NCBI RefSeq assembly: GCF_030247195.1
Contig: NC_080672.1
Location: 90,406,113-90,470,112 of the forward strand
Length of the DNA stretch: 64,000 bases
Direction: 5' to 3'
Source: Topomyia yanbarensis
Lineage: Eukaryota > Arthropoda > Insecta > Diptera > Culicidae
Part shown: positions 59,085 to 64,000 of the stretch, in pieces
Position numbering within the stretch: the first letter of the stretch is position 1
How the letters are laid out: the number at the start of each line of letters is the position of its first letter
Made by a program: the position numbers and the translations under genes
Notes under the pieces: generated by a model
The model's database searches: none
What the model was told of the DNA's origin: nothing
The model's input: the letters and a program-made list of their open reading frames with translations, nothing else

Positions 59085-59296
59085 GCATACACATTCTATG
59101 TAAAAATACCTAACCCCTACGTTGAGTTTTCGAGATAATTTTTGGATTAAGGGAGTTTTTCACTCATAGAATAACGGAATTTTTCGTGGAAGATAGCAAT
59201 TTCTATTTCAAATGCGTAAAAAGCACTCTTAATTGAAAAAATTATCTTAAAAACTCAACGTAGGGGTTAGGTATTTTTTACATAGAATGTGTATGC
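59085..59296. repeat. Inverted repeat, ~60-bp arms
   Basis: GCATACACATTCTATGTAAA, then ATACCTAACCCCTACGTTGA and GTTTTCGAGATAATTTTT (59,085-59,145) return as the reverse complement at about 59,233-59,296 with few mismatches. The loop is about 87 bp. It could be a small foldback MITE; no TSD was established. Confidence 0.75.
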
Positions 59297-59419
59297 ACAA
59301 TATGAAACATGAGCTACATTATCATTAAAGCAATCTCTTGAATAAAATTAATCAAAAATGAAATACAAATTGAATCGATTTAGAAATTCTAAAGTCTAAA
59401 ATACAAAAACACAATTTTC

Positions 59420-59560
59420 AATCGATTGCCTTGTACCTGCGCACCTGGGTTCGAGCCCCGACCCCGCACATAGGGTTAGAAATTTTCATAAGAGGTTTTT
59501 CTAACCCGAAGAGGCGAATGACCTTAAGGTTAAAACCTCTATAATCAAAATTTAAAAAAA
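59420..59560 (+). repeat. tRNA-derived SINE, 5' truncated, with TSD
   Basis: GCCTTGTACCTGCGCACCTG leads to box B GGTTCGAGCCC (59,448-59,458). Then come CGACCCCGCACATAGGGTTA, CTAACCCGAAGAGGCGAATG, ACCTTAAGGTTAAAACCTCT and an A-rich tail. Direct duplications ACAATTTTC flank it (59,411-59,419 and 59,561-59,569). Box A is missing, consistent with 5' truncation by target-primed insertion. The same family is inserted at 30,545-30,629. Confidence 0.85.
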
Positions 59561-59968
59561 ACAATTTTCTTAGATGCAGCAGAAAACTACGACAAATTGG
59601 AACACACTCTGGTGCCCATTCCAAGCATTACAGCCAATCAACATTCACAGCCTAGATTTAAAACTCGTCAATTCAGTCTAAGCAAACATCTTGATGTAAA
59701 TCAGACAAAAATTACAGAATATTTTGGTGCAAAGTCAGCTGGAGATTTTGGAACTGAAAACATTGTTTTACTTTAAAAAGATGATAGTTCTGTTTCTTCG
59801 TCTAGCAAGCTTCTGAAGAGTAATTCCAACGAATCAGATTTTTTTCTAAATTAATTGAAAGAATGAAAGATGATCGGAAAATTGAATTCACCGATGAGAT
59901 TAAACGCTTTGCAATGTGCATATATAGTGCTTCTGAAGAAATGAACGAAATCAAGGAACAAAAACCTA
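59561..59968 (+). pseudogene. Coding-like relic, possibly transposase-derived
   Basis: Right after the SINE, the plus strand reads TIFLDAAENYDKLEHTLVPI and later QTKITEYFGAKSAGDF before a stop near 59,774. In another frame (59,863 on) it reads MKDDRKIEFTDEIKRFAMCI and YSASEEMNEIKEQKP. Codon-like continuity over about 70 codons, and the style of the second piece, suggest a former protein. The second piece resembles the helical segment after the THAP domain in P/THAP9-type transposases. QTKITEYF fits the PCNA-interacting peptide pattern. The family assignment is a guess. The TA-MITE at 59,969 interrupts it. Confidence 0.35.
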
Positions 59969-60266
59969 CACACCTAGAAAAATCGTGTACGTCTCCTGAC
60001 CATGACATATACGAGCATCAAAAATGTCATAGTTTTACGTTTGATTTTAATTATACATGTTGTTTTTCACGAGCCACTTAATTTCACTCCACATATGGCG
60101 TTTTTTGAAAATGTTGAAGGGTGTAATTTTATAGCATTGCGCATGGAAAGATGAAATCTTTCATGTAAAATTAAACAAGAAACAGTTACATTTCGTCAAT
60201 TACGGTTTGTTAGATTGTGGCAAGTTTGAAATTACGTCGATGATGAAATTCAGATTTTTTGGTGTG
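59969..60266. mobile_element. TA-inserting MITE, copy 3 (298 bp)
   Basis: It begins CACACCTAGAAAAATCGTGT and ends CAGATTTTTTGGTGTG with TA on both sides (59,967-59,968 and 60,267-60,268). It is inverted relative to copy 1. GAGCATCAAAAATGTCATAG, TTTTACGTTTGATTTTAATT and CAATTACGGTTTGTTAGATT are shared with the other copies. Confidence 0.82.
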
Positions 60267-60268
60267 TA

Positions 60269-62608
60269 CGATTGTGGTACAAATACAGCAGTGATGGATT
60301 TCAAAGGCTTTCGTACCCGTCCAACGTTTAGCGAGGTTCAGCATCTGCTGGCGCTGATAGGTAAAGTGCGATAATTCGCATACTCATAAAGTTGTTTAAT
60401 GAGGAAATCAGAATCGTAGGCACGACAACGAACAGGAATCAAATACAAGATTCCACCTATATCGGAGATAGTTCAACTACAAAACGTGTTGAACACAATA
60501 AAGTTCGTATAGTTGGAGATTTTTTTTCTTAAAAATAAAGCATTTGTCTGTTGATAATCTCAGATATGATTAAGAGGTGACTCAGAGACTAATCGAGACC
60601 ACCAACTCCCGAAGAAACTCTCAAAATGTTACGGTACGTTATTTAGCAGATTATTTGAAGTAGTAGAAACAATGGCTCCTTCAGTTCTGCCAATCTGGAT
60701 GAACCAATCTTATGATCTACTTTTCTTTTTGGATTGTTAAGTTGGTAGTAGTTAATTGTTTATCATTGTTAGGGTCATTGCTGCATGCTTTTGTTGTTGT
60801 TTCGAAATGTTTTGCAGTTTTCACCTATATACGGCTGAATCGACTAGAAAAATGGTTCAAAGATGCTTGTCATGGAATTTAGTACATACCATGCCCGGTG
60901 ATATTTTATTCTGAGCATAAAAACACATAAAACACACAGCACCGTTGTATACGAAACTATCAGTGCATCAGAACCGATGAATTCTATTGCAACACAGAAT
61001 TCGAAACAGTATTGAGCAGATATCGTGCTATCTAAATCGTTCTGACATGAACCATCTCATAGACATTCCGTCCAAAGTTTCAATAGGAACCGTCGAATCT
61101 TGCATACTAATTGCCAAAATCAATACGACATAACTACCAATAACTAGTTGCCAGAAAAAATTAAAACACATCGAAGAAAAACAAAGCAGCCTCGATTACC
61201 TATATGTTTTCTGTTTAACACTTTGAGAGTCCTTCTAGTACAACATGGTTTAGTACCCCTTGAGCCATGGGAAACTCGTGAGTTCGTCGTGTTTATTAGT
61301 CTGTGGTTGACTCATTAGACCGGCAACAATTTTTTTTCTTTTTTTTTCGGAACACTTCTAATTCAAATGGTAATTCGATGCACAGATCATATGCTAAGTA
61401 TGAGCTTTTTCCAATAGCTCTAGTTTACCCACAAGAGGTTTCGGAAATAATAACTTAAAATCCAATAAAAAATTCCACAGTAACTCTGCATACCTCAAAA
61501 TTTATGGTCGCGAAGCTTATTCCATAACGAACAGCTTTGTTGAAGATTGCATATTGATTGGAGGTTCCCCGATAAAGTTGTTTCACTTTGAAGACCAACC
61601 GATTTTTTTTGAAAATTCCTATTCTAAGCATGTGTGAGAAAGAGAGGCAACACATAACTTTATATGACGATACCTTTTTACTGCAAAATCGGACCAATTT
61701 CACATACAAACTTTAAAACTCTTGTGAGTGAACTAGAATTTTTGGAAAAACCTCAAGTTTGATAAATGCTATGTGAAGTCAATTACCGTTTGATTTAGCA
61801 GTGTTCCGATAAAAAGTTGCCATAACTAAAATATTGCCACATGAACAGACAGCGTGAACGTTTCGACAGTTTCCTATTCCGTGGTATCCAAATCAGCAAA
61901 AATTGTCATAGTTACAACTTTTTTTTAATTTGTAGGTACCTTGGTATGTTTTCGCCCTGAAAAAGTTTACATAACGATTAACAACGTTCTTAGAGATACA
62001 CGATACTACTTCGTGTATTCGTACTTCGATTGTGTCATCGTCTATATAAACTGACTTCATGTTACCACACTCAACGATATATTTCGTTTCGCGTAACAAA
62101 CGCTTTTGTTAGATTAATGTTCTGGTGCATAATCAGTATGCTATGTCCAACATAGTGAAATTGTAGGGTGTAAGTGGCCGATTTAGCCACAAAAATATAA
62201 AAAATATCCACCGGTTAATTAGGGTCAGTCTACATTCTATCTCGTCAAGAGTAGAAGCTAAAAACATTCCGCTCTAGATACACGCTAAAAGCTAGTTCCA
62301 CTGCAGAAGAATTGTATTGCTATTGATTGATTGCAGAAGAATCCGTGCGCTCGCATTCCTGTTTGGCGCTCTATTGCTTTCTTCGCAAGTACTTGGAATT
62401 GGATTCTGAATATTTTGAAGTGTGTTTATTCATACTTAAAGTAGAACAAGTTCTGTGTTTCTAGTATCATGCACATCACAGACGGTATCGACCCTATTGG
62501 TTGAAGATAGCTCCCGTGCAGCACCCAGGTAACCCTCATGGTTTAGTGGTAATATGCAGTTGGTTCAATATAGCAAACAATATTTTGGGCTATTCAAATG
62601 TAGAGTAA
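60269..62608. other. Unassigned AT-rich DNA
   Basis: No gene, RNA or repeat partner was recognised. The longest frame (84 codons, 61,455-61,709, minus) has no motif. A short frame after the MITE (YDCGTNTAVMDFKGF..., 60,267-60,374) may continue the relic at 59.6-60.0 kb but could not be assigned. Confidence 0.4.
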
Positions 62609-62804
62609 GGTGGGGCAAAAGTGTGCACCTAGCAGTTTTCGAAAAATAACTATTGGTTGAAAAGCACTAGAAAATTGGCATAATTACAAATTAATACTCT
62701 CATCACACATCTTCAAAACGTAATAATAGATATCTCTTGGTTTTGCTTGTAATCCGAGAAATAGTTATTTTCTTATGAATACTCAAATGCGCACTTTTGC
62801 CCCA
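62609..62804. mobile_element. MITE with GGGGCAAAAGTG ends
   Basis: GGGGCAAAAGTGTGCA (62,612-62,627) is mirrored by TGCGCACTTTTGCCCC (62,788-62,803). A second paired stretch (AAAATAACTATT near 62,643 and AATAGTTATTTT near 62,760) extends the inverted ends to roughly 45 bp. An extra half copy, CGGGGCAAAAGTGCGCAC, lies at 62,831-62,848. The end motif is frequent in Aedes genomes; the superfamily is not assigned. Confidence 0.7.
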
Positions 62805-63385
62805 TAGTCGAGGCAAGAGTGCGCATAGCTCGGGGCAAAAGTGCGCACTGGTTAAATAGCCGATTTATTACCGCCTATAAATTAAACTAATCAATTTTGG
62901 GATATCTATCCCCTCTTACTCTTCCTTCATAACTAAAAGTACCCCTCCCTCTGCCTCGGTTGATGTTGTTCAGTTTTCCATTATGTTGAAAAAACTTGGA
63001 TATTTCGTCTTTTAGACAATGTCGTTCATGATCAAACTGTCACCCCTGGTAACATCATTATTTGTCATAGTTGGGTAGATTACTACAAGAATTCTTGCGA
63101 ATATGCTATTTATTTGGAAATACATCTTTATTTACATACTCATAGTTTTTTGTTTATTTTTTAATTACTCTGAGCTTTCGGCACTCTATATTTTCCCTTG
63201 GAACCAGTTATGCTGATGCTTTTGTTCCTAAATCGCTCATGTCAGTCGTAATTTGACCAGTGAGCTCGCAGTTATTGAATATGCTGATCCCTTCTTTAAA
63301 TCATGGAAGAATTAGTTAAAAAAAAACTCCTTGGGATTTCCTATGTTTATGGGACTGATATGCGATCATAGGCAGTAACTGGCTC
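62805..63385. other. Unassigned DNA
   Basis: Apart from the extra GGGGCAAAAGTGCGC half copy near 62,832, nothing was recognised. Confidence 0.4.
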
Positions 63386-64000
63386 ACGGAAACGAACATC
63401 GGTATCGGGAGAAATCTACCGCCGGGGAATTCATAGTTGGGTAAATTCACCGCCGTGGACTAACCGCTATATCGTGACAAAAATAGGAGCTGATTGGCTC
63501 ACGAAACAAACTCCAGTACCGAGAGCCGGAGAACTCTCAGTCGGAGTAGGGTAGTTCACCGCCGGATAATATCTGAGTATATCTCGATGAAGCGGGGAAC
63601 TATCGGTCAGAGCAGGGCGAGTTCACCGTCGAGGACTATCCGAGTAGATTGTGATAAGGCCGGGAGGTGAATGACTCACGGAAACAAGAGCTAAATAGCT
63701 CACGGAATCAGCATCTAAATGGCTCACGGAGGCGAGAGCTTAAATGGTAACGTAATAGAAGCATGAGAAGAGTTGAGAGTTAAATCAAAGCAAAAGGTCG
63801 AGCCATTTCATGAACCAAGTGTGGCTCCGAGATAGAGCCAAAGAAAGAGCTGCGACAAAAGCACAGCGATTCCCCCACGAATTGATACCTGGACGTGATT
63901 CCGTGAGGAAGAAGGGCAAAAAAAAAGTGAGGAGTGTTTTTAGTGGTTATAGGCACGAACGTAAGTCGTGAGTGCCATACAGTGTCAATACACCAATACA
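63386..64000 (+). repeat. Tandem units related to the 3' repeats of R1 element 2
   Basis: On the plus strand, GGTATCGGGAGAA, ACCGCCGGGGAA, GGGTAAATTCACCGCCG and GTGGACTA recur in diverged form starting near 63,390, 63,510 and 63,590. They match the reverse complement of 14,170-14,960. From about 63,660 the motif GGCTCACGGAAACAAGAGC repeats several times at about 27-30 bp. After 63,760 the sequence (CGAGCCATTTCATGAACCAA onwards) is GC-richer and runs to the window edge. It may be the untranslated part of another R1-like copy that continues outside. Confidence 0.55.

Overview
This is AT-rich eukaryotic DNA packed with transposable elements. It most likely comes from a culicine mosquito, probably Aedes. 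The inference rests on the mix of repeats: R1-clade, CR1/L2-like and I/Jockey-like non-LTR retrotransposons, a BEL/Pao LTR retrotransposon, hAT elements with 8-bp target-site duplications (TSDs), TA-inserted MITEs, a tRNA-derived SINE, and dispersed families with a CCCGGAGGGCCGAG head followed by a GT microsatellite. I found no intact protein-coding gene. Every recognisable coding stretch is a mobile-element ORF or a decayed copy. The only recognisable host genes are broken histone H3, H2B and H4 remnants at 24.9-27.1 kb.

Layout. 0-9 kb: endonuclease fragment at the left edge, a foldback satellite (0.74-2.96 kb), a mariner-type transposase relic, a SINE-like head, a second satellite (4.56-5.26 kb), and the first copy of a mosaic repeat family (modules A, D and B; 5.37-8.91 kb). 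9.4-10.7 kb: a complete non-autonomous hAT element with perfect 12-bp inverted ends and an 8-bp TSD. 10.7-13.9 kb: unassigned DNA with a possible hammerhead-like motif. 13.9-21.7 kb: two R1-clade retrotransposon copies in the same orientation on the minus strand, GC-rich and broken. 21.7-24.9 kb: unassigned. 24.9-27.1 kb: histone remnant with TATA/initiator pairs and 3' stem-loops still visible. 27.4-29.2 kb: CR1/L2-like reverse transcriptase, minus strand.

29.3-41.1 kb is one BEL/Pao polyprotein on the minus strand, split twice by hAT elements. One (29,513-31,947) lies in the integrase and one (34,416-38,338) in the reverse transcriptase; both have 8-bp TSDs. Each hAT holds further insertions: a TA-MITE, satellite and SINE in the first; a minisatellite, a non-LTR ORF1/endonuclease relic and a TA-MITE in the second.

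41.6-58.6 kb is dominated by more copies of the A/B/D mosaic. A ~4.3-kb unit (B with a nested foldback hAT, plus A) occurs at 43.4-47.7 kb and again in inverted orientation at 54.2-58.6 kb. Another foldback element fills 50.5-51.8 kb. 51.8-54.2 kb looks single-copy and contains a candidate TATA/initiator core promoter. 58.6-64 kb holds a hairpin repeat, a SINE inserted beside a coding-like relic, a third TA-MITE, a GGGGCAAAAGTG MITE, and tandem units related to those in the 3' part of the R1 copy at 14 kb.

The genes do not form a pathway. The value of the window is as a record of nested transposition: several insertions can be ordered because empty sites survive in sister copies inside the same window. 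All calls come from reading motifs and repeats by eye; no database search was run.
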